A stretch of 64,000 nucleotides of DNA, from contig JACJZS010000002.1 of the NCBI GenBank assembly GCA_020635515.1, forward strand, positions 744,001 to 808,000. Direction: 5' to 3'. Origin of the DNA: Flavobacteriales bacterium (GTDB taxonomy: Bacteria; Bacteroidota; Bacteroidia; Flavobacteriales; Weeksellaceae). Both the position numbers and the translations under genes were made by a program. The stretch's first letter is position 1. Each line of letters starts with the position of its first letter. The notes under the pieces were generated by a model. The model was given only the letters and a program-made list of their open reading frames with translations. It ran no database searches and was not told where the DNA came from. Positions 34,490 through 43,363 of this stretch are shown in pieces.

Positions 34490-35371
34490 CTATTTTGAAT
34501 AACCGAAACGATTTAAATCTTTATCGTTTTTCCTCCAGTTTTTTTGAACTTTTACAAATAAATTGAGTTGTATTTTCTTTTTAAAGAAATTTTGCAAATC
34601 GCGTCGTGCTTGTTTTCCAACTTTAGATAAAGAACTTCCTTTGTGTCCTATGATAATTCCTTTTTGCGAATCTCGCTCTACATAAATTACAGAATCTATA
34701 ATTATATTTTCTTCTCCTTCATTAAATGATTCCGTAACAACTTCCACCGAATAAGGAATTTCTTTTTCGTAATTGAGAAGGATTTTTTCTCGTATGGTTT
34801 CATTTACAAAAAAACGTTCTGGTTTATCGGTAAATTGTTCTTTATCGAAATAAGGAGGACATTCGGGTAATAATTCCCTTAATTTTTCAAAAATAAATAC
34901 AATGTTAACTCCATTTAATGCAGAAATAGGAAGAATTAAAGCATTAGGAAACTTTTCATTCCAAAAAGCTACATTTTTTTCTAATTCTGATTGATTTGAT
35001 TTGTCTATTTTATTTACAAGAATGAATATTGGTATTTTTAGTCTTCCTATTTTATCCAGTATTTCTTGATTTTCTTGATGAAAATCATTGACTTCGGTAA
35101 TGAATAAAATTACATCTGCATCTTGAAAAGCTTCTTCTACAAAATCCATCATTTTTTGCTGAAGCTTATAATGCGGTTTTAGTATTCCTGGAGTATCAGA
35201 AAATACAATTTGTAAATCTTCTTCGTTGTAGATACCAAAAATTCGATGTCTTGTGGTTTGTACTTTTTGTGTAACTATAGCAAGTTTCTCTCCCATAAGT
35301 TGATTAAGAAGAGTTGATTTTCCTGCGTTGGGGTTTCCTATAATATTTACAAATCCTGATTTATGTTTCAT
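34490..35371 (-). CDS. era: GTPase Era
   Basis: 293 residues. G1 GNPNAGKST (12-20), G3 DTPG (59-62), G4 NKID (120-123), then a C-terminal KH domain with VIYVERDSQKGIIIGHKGSSLSKVGKQAR. It assists 30S subunit assembly by binding the 16S rRNA 3' end. The last 10 codons lie in the 29-bp direct repeat that bounds the neighbouring insertion. Last gene of the six-gene run that begins with ndk. Confidence 0.97.
   Translation of the reverse strand: MKHKSGFVNIIGNPNAGKSTLLNQLMGEKLAIVTQKVQTTRHRIFGIYNEEDLQIVFSDTPGILKPHYKLQQKMMDFVEEAFQDADVILFITEVNDFHQENQEILDKIGRLKIPIFILVNKIDKSNQSELEKNVAFWNEKFPNALILPISALNGVNIVFIFEKLRELLPECPPYFDKEQFTDKPERFFVNETIREKILLNYEKEIPYSVEVVTESFNEGEENIIIDSVIYVERDSQKGIIIGHKGSSLSKVGKQARRDLQNFFKKKIQLNLFVKVQKNWRKNDKDLNRFGYSK
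34497..34525 (-). repeat. Direct repeat copy 2: end of the functional era gene
   Basis: 29 bp identical to 33586-33614. Confidence 0.85.
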
Positions 35372-35372
35372 T

Positions 35373-36074
35373 TTAGAAGTTTTGTTTGATTGCGTACTTA
35401 TCGTAGAATGCTTTTATGTGACCAATTGCTTCGTCTGCAGTGTCTACAATTCGAAATAATTTAAAATCTTCTTCACTTATATTTCCTGCTTTCAGTAAGC
35501 TATTTTTCATAAAGTCTAACAATCCACACCAAAATTCTTTTCCCACTAAAATAATTGGAAATCGCCCGATTTTGTTAGTTTGAATAAGCGTTAATGCTTC
35601 AAAGAGTTCATCTAATGTACCAAATCCACCTGGCATTACTATAAAACCTTGAGAGTATTTTACAAACATCACTTTTCTAGCAAAAAAGTAATCAAAATAG
35701 ATGCTCAAATCATGATCGATGTAAGGATTGTTTCCTTGCTCAAAAGGTAAATCAATATTCAAACCGATGGAATGTCCTCCTCCCATTTTTGCTCCTTTAT
35801 TACCTGCTTCCATTATTCCAGGACCACCACCAGTAATCACACCAAAACCAATTTTTGTGAGTTTATATGCTATTTCTACGGTCAATTCGTAGTTTGGGTT
35901 ATCTGGTTTGGTACGTGCAGAACCAAAAATGGATACACAAGGACCTATTTTGGTCATTTTTTCGAAACCTTCTACAAACTCTGCCATGATTTTAAAAATC
36001 ATCCAACTGTTGTTTGTTTTTACTTCGTTCCAGTTTTTCGGTTTGAATACATCATGTATTTTATCTTCGTCCAT
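35373..36074 (-). CDS. LOG-family protein (TIGR00730-type nucleotide monophosphate phosphoribohydrolase)
   Basis: 233 residues. Rossmann-like fold with CVSIFGSARTKPD, GGGPGIMEAGNKGA (about 82-95) and PGGFGTLDELFEALT (about 148-162), the paired motifs of the LOG family. Relatives split cytokinin-type or other nucleotide 5'-monophosphates to base and ribose phosphate. It ends 1 bp before the era ATG. Confidence 0.92.
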   Translation of the reverse strand: MDEDKIHDVFKPKNWNEVKTNNSWMIFKIMAEFVEGFEKMTKIGPCVSIFGSARTKPDNPNYELTVEIAYKLTKIGFGVITGGGPGIMEAGNKGAKMGGGHSIGLNIDLPFEQGNNPYIDHDLSIYFDYFFARKVMFVKYSQGFIVMPGGFGTLDELFEALTLIQTNKIGRFPIILVGKEFWCGLLDFMKNSLLKAGNISEEDFKLFRIVDTADEAIGHIKAFYDKYAIKQNF

Positions 36075-36078
36075 AGTT

Positions 36079-37290
36079 TTATACTTTGTTAATTGCTTTG
36101 TATTTTCCTCTAAAAATATATCCTTTTAAATCCTCAAAAAGAGTTTCTTGCGTAATATCGATAGAAGTCATCGTACTTGTTATTTTCTCCCAATTTTCTA
36201 TTTGTTTATATACTTGATAAAAGCCATAACCAATTACTGTTTCTTTTTTCACTGCCACAAATGATTTTTCAGAAGAATTTCTTCCTGCATCAATCAATAG
36301 AAAGCTACTTGCTATTGTTGGGATTTTATTGTTTTCTAAATACATTAATGCACTATTTGCTTCCATTAATGTTTTATACTTTACTAATGGTAATTCTTGT
36401 ATTTCTTTTATTTTGTTTATGAATACGTTTTCTTCATTTTGAAAGACACCAAAAATATAACTTTTGTTTTTTATTTTTGAGTTAAATAATGGTTGGTTTT
36501 TAGCTATTTCGTTTTTGTGTTTTATGGTTGTAATTAAATCCGTAGCAGTAAGTTCGTATTCTATCCGTTTGGTATGTTGTTGTATAAGTTTATATCTTGG
36601 CGTATTTCCGTATAAAATTCTCTGAACTTTTACACGAATATTTTTACTTTTTTCTATGTATACAATATCTCCTTTTCTATTGAAAAAATAAAAAACACCT
36701 TTTTTTGATGGAAGGTTATTGATTAGATTGTCAAACTGTTTAAATGAATTAAACTCTGACTCTTTATTGGTGAATTTTTTTATGATTTCTTTTGAAGAAT
36801 CTTTTTCTAGTAAAATTTTAAACAAACTTAATGTTGCTTTTGCATCACCAGAAGCTCTATGCCTATCTGTTAATGGAATTTTAAGAGATTCGCAAAGTTT
36901 CCCAAGAGAATAAGATGGATAATTAGGAACCAATCTGCGAGCAATAGGTAAGGTATCAATGGTATCTATATAAAAATCATATCCTAATTTTTTGAATGAA
37001 TTTCTAAGCATTTTGTAGTCATACACCACATTATGACCCACTAAAATAGAATCTTCTGTAATTTCTATAACTCTTTTGGCAACTTCGTGAAACTTAGGAG
37101 CTGTTTTTACCATTTTATTGGTAATTCCTGTTAATTTTTCCACAAAAGAATCAATTTTTTGCTCAGGATTAATCATGGAAATAAACTGATCGACTATTTC
37201 TTTTCCATCAAACCGATAAATAGCAATTTCAATAATTGCTTCTTCTTGGTATTTACTTCCTGAACTTTCTATGTCTACTACACAATACAA
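36079..37290 (-). CDS. DEDDh 3'-5' exonuclease fused to a GIY-YIG-like domain
   Basis: 403 residues. The N-terminal DnaQ-type exonuclease has YCVVDIESSGSK (ExoI DxE), HNVVYDYKML (ExoII) and HRASGDAKATLSLF (ExoIII, DEDDh). From about residue 194 a GIY-YIG-like module begins (LPSKKGVFYFFNRKGDIVYIEKSKNIR ... RYKLIQQHTKRIEYE). The combination resembles the Pol III epsilon-like/UvrC-N fusion proteins (Cho-like nucleases) involved in DNA repair. Starts directly after the HerA-like gene's stop with no gap. Confidence 0.88.
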   Translation of the reverse strand: MYCVVDIESSGSKYQEEAIIEIAIYRFDGKEIVDQFISMINPEQKIDSFVEKLTGITNKMVKTAPKFHEVAKRVIEITEDSILVGHNVVYDYKMLRNSFKKLGYDFYIDTIDTLPIARRLVPNYPSYSLGKLCESLKIPLTDRHRASGDAKATLSLFKILLEKDSSKEIIKKFTNKESEFNSFKQFDNLINNLPSKKGVFYFFNRKGDIVYIEKSKNIRVKVQRILYGNTPRYKLIQQHTKRIEYELTATDLITTIKHKNEIAKNQPLFNSKIKNKSYIFGVFQNEENVFINKIKEIQELPLVKYKTLMEANSALMYLENNKIPTIASSFLLIDAGRNSSEKSFVAVKKETVIGYGFYQVYKQIENWEKITSTMTSIDITQETLFEDLKGYIFRGKYKAINKV

Positions 37291-38817
37291 TTATCTTCTT
37301 CTTTTTTTGATTCCTAACATACCAAAAAGCATTCGCGTTCCTTCTCTCATTGCGGTTCTTCCTATATCTCTAACAAAAGGAGAATTCATAATTTGCTCGA
37401 AAGTAGAATCTTCATCGTTTTTTGAGGTTCTTGTTGTTTTTGGCTTTGAATCTTCCTCCTGTTCTTGATGTTGATTTAATCTTTCAAGTAAGATTTCATA
37501 GGCAGATTCTTTATTTAAGTCTGTATTGTATTTTTCTACTAAATGTGACTTAGATACAAGTTCATCAATTTCCTCTTTCGATAAAATATCCATGCGAGAT
37601 TGTGGAGCTCTCATGTAAGTACGTGCAAGCGGAGTTGGTATTCCTTTTTCATTTAGACACGTAACAAAAGCTTCTCCTATTCCTAAACTTTGAATTATTT
37701 CATCGGTTTTGTAAAACTCCGTAACAGGATAGTTTTCTACTGCTTTGTCTATTTGCTTTTTATCTTTTGCCGTAAAACCTCTTAATGCATGCTGTATTTT
37801 TAATCCTAATTGACTTAAAATATTTTCTGGAATATCTCCTGGAACTTGTGTGATAAAATAGATTCCAACACCTTTTGAACGAATAAGTTTAATTACGGTA
37901 TCTAGCTGTTCTAATAATGTTTTTGATGCTTCCTTAAAGATTAAATGAGCTTCATCTATAAAAATAGCAAGTTTTACGTCTGCATCACCTTGTTCTGGCA
38001 TGGTCTGATACACTTCCGAGAGCAAACTAAGCATAAACGTAGAAAACAATGTCGGTTTATTTTGAATGTCGGTAAGACGAATAATGTTTACTACGCCAAA
38101 ACCATCTTTGGTTTTCATTAGATCATCGGTATCGAAACTTGGTTCTCCAAAAAACTTGGCTCCTCCTTGCTGTTCCAGTGCAACAATTTTCCTTAATATT
38201 GCACCAAGGGAACTACTAGAAATTGTTCCAAAATTTGAAGTAAACTCATCTTTTCCTTGTTCGTCTTCCGAAACATAACGCAATACTTGTTTTAAATCTT
38301 CTAAATCAATTAAAGGCAATTTTTTATCTTCGCAATATTTAAAAATTACAGTAACGATACTTTCTTGTGTTTCGTTTAAACCTAATATCTTGCTGAATAA
38401 AACAGGTCCAAATTCGATAAGAGTAGAACGTAATTTTATTCCTTTTTCGTCTGAAATACTTAAAAGTTCCACAGGAAAACCTTTACTTTCAAAAGGCATT
38501 TGTAATTTTTCGTGTCGCTCTTCTATGTGTTTATTTGATGAACCTGGCATTGCAATACCACTAAAATCTCCTTTGATATCCATTACCAAACTAGGAACTC
38601 CTTGACTTGAAAGTTGCTCAATAAGAACCTGCAATGATTTTGTTTTACCTGTACCTGTAGCACCTGCAATCAATCCGTGTCTATTGATTGTTTTTAAAGG
38701 AATAGCAACCTCTACTTCGGGCACAACAGCGTTTTCGTACATTGCTTTTCCTATTACTAGTTTTTCTCCTTTATAAGAATATCCTTCGTTTAAGGTTTTA
38801 ATAAATTTATCAGACAT
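37291..38817 (-). CDS. HerA-like DUF853 ATPase (FtsK/VirB4-type)
   Basis: 508 residues. The N-terminal HAS-like strand region is followed by Walker A GATGTGKTKS near 52, Walker B LAIFIDEAHLIF near 290, FITQVPGDIPENIL (sensor region), and a basic C-terminal tail ending MLGIKKRRR. Matches DUF853/YjgR-like ATPases. A role in DNA processing fits the flanking exonuclease gene but is inferred. Confidence 0.93.
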   Translation of the reverse strand: MSDKFIKTLNEGYSYKGEKLVIGKAMYENAVVPEVEVAIPLKTINRHGLIAGATGTGKTKSLQVLIEQLSSQGVPSLVMDIKGDFSGIAMPGSSNKHIEERHEKLQMPFESKGFPVELLSISDEKGIKLRSTLIEFGPVLFSKILGLNETQESIVTVIFKYCEDKKLPLIDLEDLKQVLRYVSEDEQGKDEFTSNFGTISSSSLGAILRKIVALEQQGGAKFFGEPSFDTDDLMKTKDGFGVVNIIRLTDIQNKPTLFSTFMLSLLSEVYQTMPEQGDADVKLAIFIDEAHLIFKEASKTLLEQLDTVIKLIRSKGVGIYFITQVPGDIPENILSQLGLKIQHALRGFTAKDKKQIDKAVENYPVTEFYKTDEIIQSLGIGEAFVTCLNEKGIPTPLARTYMRAPQSRMDILSKEEIDELVSKSHLVEKYNTDLNKESAYEILLERLNQHQEQEEDSKPKTTRTSKNDEDSTFEQIMNSPFVRDIGRTAMREGTRMLFGMLGIKKRRR

Positions 38818-38835
38818 AATTTTATGAATAGAATC

Positions 38836-39279
38836 TTATAATATTTGATCTGTATGTGCTTTTGTTTTCACATCTGTAATTACATCATCGATTACACCTT
38901 CTTCATTGATTATAAAAGTAGTACGAATAATTCCTTCGTATTCTTTTCCCATGAATTTCTTTTTTCCCCAAACGCCAAAATAGTTGATAAGCTCCTTATT
39001 CTCATCAGCAATTAAAGGATAGTTGAATCCATATTTTTCGTGAAAACTTTTTTGCCTTTTTACAGAATCTGCACTTATTCCTATTACTTGGTAATTCAAA
39101 GACTGGAATCTTTCTATATTATCGTTTAAGTTGCATGCTTCGGCAGTACAACCAGGCGTAGATGCTTTTGGGTAAAAGAACAAAACTACTTTTTTTCCTT
39201 TAAAGTTAACTAAGTTTAAAGAATTATTGTCTTGGTCAACTACTTCTATATTTGGAACTTTATCTCCTTTCTGTAACAT
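38836..39279 (-). CDS. bcp: Thioredoxin-dependent thiol peroxidase (Bcp/PrxQ)
   Basis: 147 residues. FFYPKASTPGCTAEACNL holds the peroxidatic Cys (44) and resolving Cys (49) of the atypical 2-Cys PrxQ type; the conserved Arg is in IIRTTFIINEEG. It reduces peroxides with thioredoxin. It lies 12 bp after ndk and 18 bp before the HerA-like gene. Confidence 0.95.
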   Translation of the reverse strand: MLQKGDKVPNIEVVDQDNNSLNLVNFKGKKVVLFFYPKASTPGCTAEACNLNDNIERFQSLNYQVIGISADSVKRQKSFHEKYGFNYPLIADENKELINYFGVWGKKKFMGKEYEGIIRTTFIINEEGVIDDVITDVKTKAHTDQIL

Positions 39280-39291
39280 AAGTTTATTTTT

Positions 39292-39717
39292 TTAATAATT
39301 ATAAATTTCTCTTTCAGAGAAGTGGAATCTGCTTTCGATTAAGGCATTTTCGTCACTATCAGAACCATGTACTGAGTTTCTAGATAATGACTCTGCATAT
39401 AATTTTCTTATCGTTCCTTCATCTGCATCTTCAGGATTTGTACTTCCTATAAGGTTTCTAAAATCTTTTACCGCATTTTCTTTTTCTAAAACTGCTGCAA
39501 CTATAGGACCTGAAGTCATGAAAGATACCAAATCCTCAAAAAATGGTTTCCCTTTGTGAATCGCATAAAATCTTTCTGCATCATCTGTGGTTAACTGAGT
39601 AAATTTTAAGGCTTTTATTTTAAAACCGGCTGAGGTAATTTTCTGCAAAATAGCTCCAATATAGTTATTCTTTACCGCATCGGGTTTTATCATTGTTAAC
39701 GTAATATTACTTTGCAT
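39292..39717 (-). CDS. ndk: Nucleoside diphosphate kinase
   Basis: 141 residues. The phospho-accepting His is in NSVHGSDSDENA (His 117), with TLTMIKPDAVKNN at the N-terminus. It balances NTP and dNTP pools. First gene of the tightly packed run ndk-bcp-HerA-exonuclease-LOG-era, with its own promoter at 39744-39751. Confidence 0.97.
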   Translation of the reverse strand: MQSNITLTMIKPDAVKNNYIGAILQKITSAGFKIKALKFTQLTTDDAERFYAIHKGKPFFEDLVSFMTSGPIVAAVLEKENAVKDFRNLIGSTNPEDADEGTIRKLYAESLSRNSVHGSDSDENALIESRFHFSEREIYNY

Positions 39718-39743
39718 TGTTCTGTTGTATTTTAATTATCAAA

Positions 39744-39751
39744 CAAATATA
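39744..39751 (-). promoter_or_regulatory. TANNTTTG -7 element (TATATTTG) for the ndk operon
   Basis: Perfect match on the minus strand, 26 bp before the ndk ATG. Confidence 0.6.
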
Positions 39752-39802
39752 AAAAAACGCCTCATAATTAAGACGTTTTATATTTAATTTTCAGTTAAAA
39801 AT

Positions 39803-40144
39803 CTATGAATAAATAGACTCTTTCCCGAACTTTTTAACTAATAAATAGTAGAAAATTGCTCTATGCTTGTTTCTATTTGAGCTTCCCATCTGCTCACAAA
39901 CATCTTTTAAAGCACCATCTAAATCATCGCTTTCAGAAAGTCCAAGTTTTTTAACTAAGAAGTTTTTCTTTACGGTTTCTAATTCATCTGCATTTGAACA
40001 AGCAACGGTACTTGAATCCGCATTATAAAGAGAAGGACCAAGACCTTTAGCTACCGCTGTAAGTAATTTTTCATCGAAAGAAATATTCAACTTTTCGGAT
40101 AAATCAGTTTTGAAAAGTTCCATTTTTTCATCAAATTGACTCAT
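39803..40144 (-). CDS. DUF2853 protein
   Basis: 113 residues, all-helical: EKLNISFDEKLLTAVAKGLGPSLYNADSSTVACSNADELETVKKNFLVKKLG, the conserved core of DUF2853, a small family of unknown function found in Bacteroidota and some Proteobacteria. Monocistronic; own promoter at 40176-40183. An imperfect hairpin (about 39754-39782) follows. Confidence 0.88.
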   Translation of the reverse strand: MSQFDEKMELFKTDLSEKLNISFDEKLLTAVAKGLGPSLYNADSSTVACSNADELETVKKNFLVKKLGLSESDDLDGALKDVCEQMGSSNRNKHRAIFYYLLVKKFGKESIYS

Positions 40145-40175
40145 AATTTTGTTTTTATTGGGTTAGTAATTTCCT

Positions 40176-40183
40176 CAAATATA
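40176..40183 (-). promoter_or_regulatory. TANNTTTG -7 element (TATATTTG) for the DUF2853 gene
   Basis: Perfect match on the minus strand, 31 bp before the start. Confidence 0.6.
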
Positions 40184-40217
40184 AAAATTTTATCGCACTT
40201 ATCACTTTAAATTATCA

Positions 40218-41381
40218 TCAATCTACTATTCCCTCGACAATGTATTTTAAAATTGGGTGTGTTTTGGGATTGATTAAAAGATTTTGAAAAGAATCATTTT
40301 TGTATTTTGCTTCGGGAATTAACTTTTCTTCTACCATTTTATCTATAGTATGAAGGTATTCCACAGAGGTTTTTCCAATGAATAGGTTATCAAACTTAAC
40401 TCCTTTGTGAGCTTGCCTTAAAATTAAAGACAATCCTCTTATATATAAGTAATCCTTTGTAAATCCTCCTCCTCTAAATACTCGTGTAGTTATATAAAAT
40501 GCTTTATCTTCGTCCACTTTGTATTGTTCTTTGAGTAACGAGAAAGTAGTTTGAAAATCATTTCCTTCCAACAAAGAATTTACAGCAATAACACGTAGAG
40601 ATAATTCTTTTAATCTCCTTATACTTATATTGTTAGACCAATACTCAGATGCTACAGCTAAACCTTCTTGTGTTTTTGTATTTAATGGAAAACCTATTTT
40701 AAAAATTTTTAGACTTTGAAACCGTGCATTCTTTGAAGTCAGCAAATGAACTCCTACTTCGTGTTCTATAAGTCCGTAAACATCTTTTTCTGAAAATTCT
40801 GAAAATCTATTTAAGTAAACAGTTTGCTTGGAGTTAGAAACCAATGCTCTGGAAACCATTTGTTTTTTTAGTTCTACTTTTAAATCAAAACCAAACTTTC
40901 TTCCTTCTTTTTCAAAAATTTCTTTTGCATCTAATGCAGAATACTTAATTTCATCTTTTTCTTCTACAAAATCAGGACACTTCAATAAGAATTTTGATTT
41001 TTTTGTATCTGTTATTTTGGGTTGCCCGAAGTACTTTACCGACAAATCCAAGAATTTTTCGGTATTCCTATGCAAAAGCATATCTGCTTTTACCACATAC
41101 GATTGAATCGTTTCTTCATACATCTGACGTACATCATCATCTTCGATGCTTTCAACTCGTATTTCCCTTAAACTCTTTTTTATCTCGCGAGGATTTACCG
41201 ATAGGCTTTTATACGTAAAACATGGATTTTCCTTGTACTGCCTCTTTATGAATCTTTTTTTTTCGGATTCAAAATTTGCTGGACTTATGGAAGAAAGTAG
41301 TTCAAAACTTTGCACAATTTTATGAAGTTGAGAATCTACTTTCTTTATATTTTTCAACAATAAATTCTTGGTAAGTATCAC
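40218..41381 (-). CDS. DUF1704 / MATCAP-like putative metallopeptidase (QEGLA motif)
   Basis: 387 residues. It carries LIEHEVGVHLLTS (HExxxH-type zinc site) near 208 and TQEGLAVASEYWS near 237, the signature of the DUF1704 family ('QEGLA-motif' proteins), to which the eukaryotic tubulin tyrosine carboxypeptidase MATCAP is related. The bacterial substrate is unknown. It starts 4 bp after the T9SS subtilase gene, so it is co-transcribed with it. Confidence 0.85.
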   Translation of the reverse strand: MILTKNLLLKNIKKVDSQLHKIVQSFELLSSISPANFESEKKRFIKRQYKENPCFTYKSLSVNPREIKKSLREIRVESIEDDDVRQMYEETIQSYVVKADMLLHRNTEKFLDLSVKYFGQPKITDTKKSKFLLKCPDFVEEKDEIKYSALDAKEIFEKEGRKFGFDLKVELKKQMVSRALVSNSKQTVYLNRFSEFSEKDVYGLIEHEVGVHLLTSKNARFQSLKIFKIGFPLNTKTQEGLAVASEYWSNNISIRRLKELSLRVIAVNSLLEGNDFQTTFSLLKEQYKVDEDKAFYITTRVFRGGGFTKDYLYIRGLSLILRQAHKGVKFDNLFIGKTSVEYLHTIDKMVEEKLIPEAKYKNDSFQNLLINPKTHPILKYIVEGIVD

Positions 41382-41385
41382 AAAA

Positions 41386-43353
41386 TTATTGTTTTATAAA
41401 GGGTTTAGAAAAAGTTCCCAAATCTGTAGTAATTTCTAAAATATACGTTCCTTTTTCTAAGCTATGTACATCTAAAATTGCTGATTCTTTTTCTATTGGA
41501 TCATATTGTTTAACTAATTTCCCTGATACGCCATAAACATTTAATCCTGTATTGTTAATTTTTCTAGGAAGTTTTACAAATAAATAACTACTTGCAGGAT
41601 TTGGAGTTATCATAATGTTTTTAGAAATAGAACCAATTATATCTTCTGTAGAAAGGTTTTCTTTAAGACCTGTAGCGATGAGTGCAAAATTTGCTCCTGC
41701 TGGATTATCCAATGTTCCTTTATGAGTAATTATTACTTTGTATTCTGCATTTGCTGTGGGATTTTCTATAAGTACCTGTTCTATATTATCTACATTATTG
41801 ACACCTTTAGTTGCTGCACTTAATGGATTGTTTGCATCTAACTTCCAAGGATATGTTAGGGAAGCATCTGTTACTTTCTGTACCACTATATCTAAATCAT
41901 TCACTATTCGTGAAGTTCTATCATTATCTACTGTTTCTAAATCATCAGCAGGTGCTGGTGGATCAATCCACGCTAAGGTAATTTTTAATGGCTCTGTTCC
42001 GTCTGCTACAAATGTCTTTTCATAGGTTCCTCCTAGTGTAAGCACGTTTTTGTTTATGTAAGATGTATTTCCATTGTTTGCAATTGCAGTAATCGCTTGT
42101 AAACCATCTGCTAATCCCCAACCAAAAATAGGGTCAGGTCCAGGATTCGATCCCGCTTCATTAGCTGTATGCGTAATAATTCCTCTTACCATATCTGAAC
42201 GCAAATTTGTTCCTTCTTGAGCTTCCCAAAGTTCTTGCATCATACCTACAATCCCTGTAACTATTGGTGCAGAAAAAGAAGTTCCGTGTCCTCCTGTAAT
42301 GTATCCTGTATCTGAGGTAGAAGTAGGAGCTATAATACTTGTTGCAGTAGCTGTAATATCGGGTTTGATTCCTCCGTCATCTCTAGGACCTACAGAACCC
42401 AGCCAATAATGAGTAACATCAGAAGGAGAATTATATCTACTTGTCATTTTATAATTTCCTCCTACTATTAATAGATTCTTCGCCGATGCATCTGTAGTTA
42501 AACAATCGTATCCATACGCACAATTTTCTAATGGCACTACTTCCGTTGTAAAATCGACCCAATCTGTACCATTCCAATATTGCTTTAATTCTGTCCCTAC
42601 AGGTCCTCTTCCGTAACTGTTACCTGCCGCCTTCACCATAGTATGATAAGGAGTATTAAAAGCTAAAATATCATAATTTCGGGTAGTTCCCGTGTAAGCA
42701 CCAGCATAGTTACTTTGTTGATTATTAACAGAATAATCTCCAATATATTGCCACACATTACTGGAGGTTTTTCTCCAACCTGCTGTACTTCCATATGAAT
42801 GATTTGATAACTTAATTCCTGTAACTGATGATATCTCAGTTGCATAATTATCGTAATCATAGCTAATTATATTTGCCTTGGGAAGAACGCCAATTGCAGT
42901 ACTATTTGAAATACCTGCTCCAGCAAGAACACCTGCCACCGTAGTAGAGTGAATATTATTACTATCATAAGGAATTTGTCCTGAAGCTTGAGTTACTCTT
43001 CCTGCTAAATCTGTGTGCGTAGTAGAAACAGGAGAACCGTCCCAAGTATAAATATCTCTTCCATTTCCTTGAAGATTATGCACTTGTCCGTTTATAGGAG
43101 TTGAATTCACTAAATCTATATTCGAAGTAGAATTTGCTCCTTCATCAAAAGTATCAAAATACAAGGGCATTCCCGTAGAATCATATCCTATAAATCCTGG
43201 TTCTGTAATTTTTCTTGCATTAGAGTCTTCTTCTCCTTTTTTGGTTTTAGGAAGTTCTGTAACTTCGTATTTAATTAAATCTGTTATCTCTTCCTGTGCT
43301 TTCATTAAGAAAAAACTTGCAAAGACAAGCAAAATGGATATACTTTTTCTCAT
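41386..43353 (-). CDS. S8 subtilisin-like serine peptidase with T9SS type A sorting domain
   Basis: 655 residues. Signal peptide (MRKSISILLVFASFFLMKAQ), then the subtilase domain: DLAGRV with the Asp region near 117, His in NIHSTTVAGVLAGAG, Ser in GHGTSFSAPIVTGIVG near 355. A jelly-roll beta-domain follows (PLKITLAWIDPPA), then a C-terminal T9SS type A domain (ITPNPASSYLFVKLPR ... LEKGTYILEITTDLGTFSKPFIK). Secreted or surface-attached through the type IX system. It lies between mutS2 (10 bp upstream) and the DUF1704 gene. Confidence 0.94.
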   Translation of the reverse strand: MRKSISILLVFASFFLMKAQEEITDLIKYEVTELPKTKKGEEDSNARKITEPGFIGYDSTGMPLYFDTFDEGANSTSNIDLVNSTPINGQVHNLQGNGRDIYTWDGSPVSTTHTDLAGRVTQASGQIPYDSNNIHSTTVAGVLAGAGISNSTAIGVLPKANIISYDYDNYATEISSVTGIKLSNHSYGSTAGWRKTSSNVWQYIGDYSVNNQQSNYAGAYTGTTRNYDILAFNTPYHTMVKAAGNSYGRGPVGTELKQYWNGTDWVDFTTEVVPLENCAYGYDCLTTDASAKNLLIVGGNYKMTSRYNSPSDVTHYWLGSVGPRDDGGIKPDITATATSIIAPTSTSDTGYITGGHGTSFSAPIVTGIVGMMQELWEAQEGTNLRSDMVRGIITHTANEAGSNPGPDPIFGWGLADGLQAITAIANNGNTSYINKNVLTLGGTYEKTFVADGTEPLKITLAWIDPPAPADDLETVDNDRTSRIVNDLDIVVQKVTDASLTYPWKLDANNPLSAATKGVNNVDNIEQVLIENPTANAEYKVIITHKGTLDNPAGANFALIATGLKENLSTEDIIGSISKNIMITPNPASSYLFVKLPRKINNTGLNVYGVSGKLVKQYDPIEKESAILDVHSLEKGTYILEITTDLGTFSKPFIKQ

Positions 43354-43363
43354 ATAATTAATT

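Larger units (their letters stand above)
33586..34525. mobile_element. 0.9-kb insertion at the era 3' end, bounded by 29-bp perfect direct repeats
   Basis: The 29-bp sequence at 33586-33614 is repeated exactly at 34497-34525, where it is the last coding part of era. On the minus strand the first copy still encodes the era C-terminus DLNRFGYSKK followed by TAG. The segment between (882 bp) carries the DUF4160-DUF2442 pair. This is the footprint of a site-specific insertion that duplicated and regenerated the end of era. No integrase is present, so how it arose is open. Confidence 0.6.

Noticed and set aside
35772..36092. Plus-strand frame of 106 codons rich in Phe, Cys and Tyr
   Set aside because: It is antisense to the LOG-family gene and has shadow-type composition.
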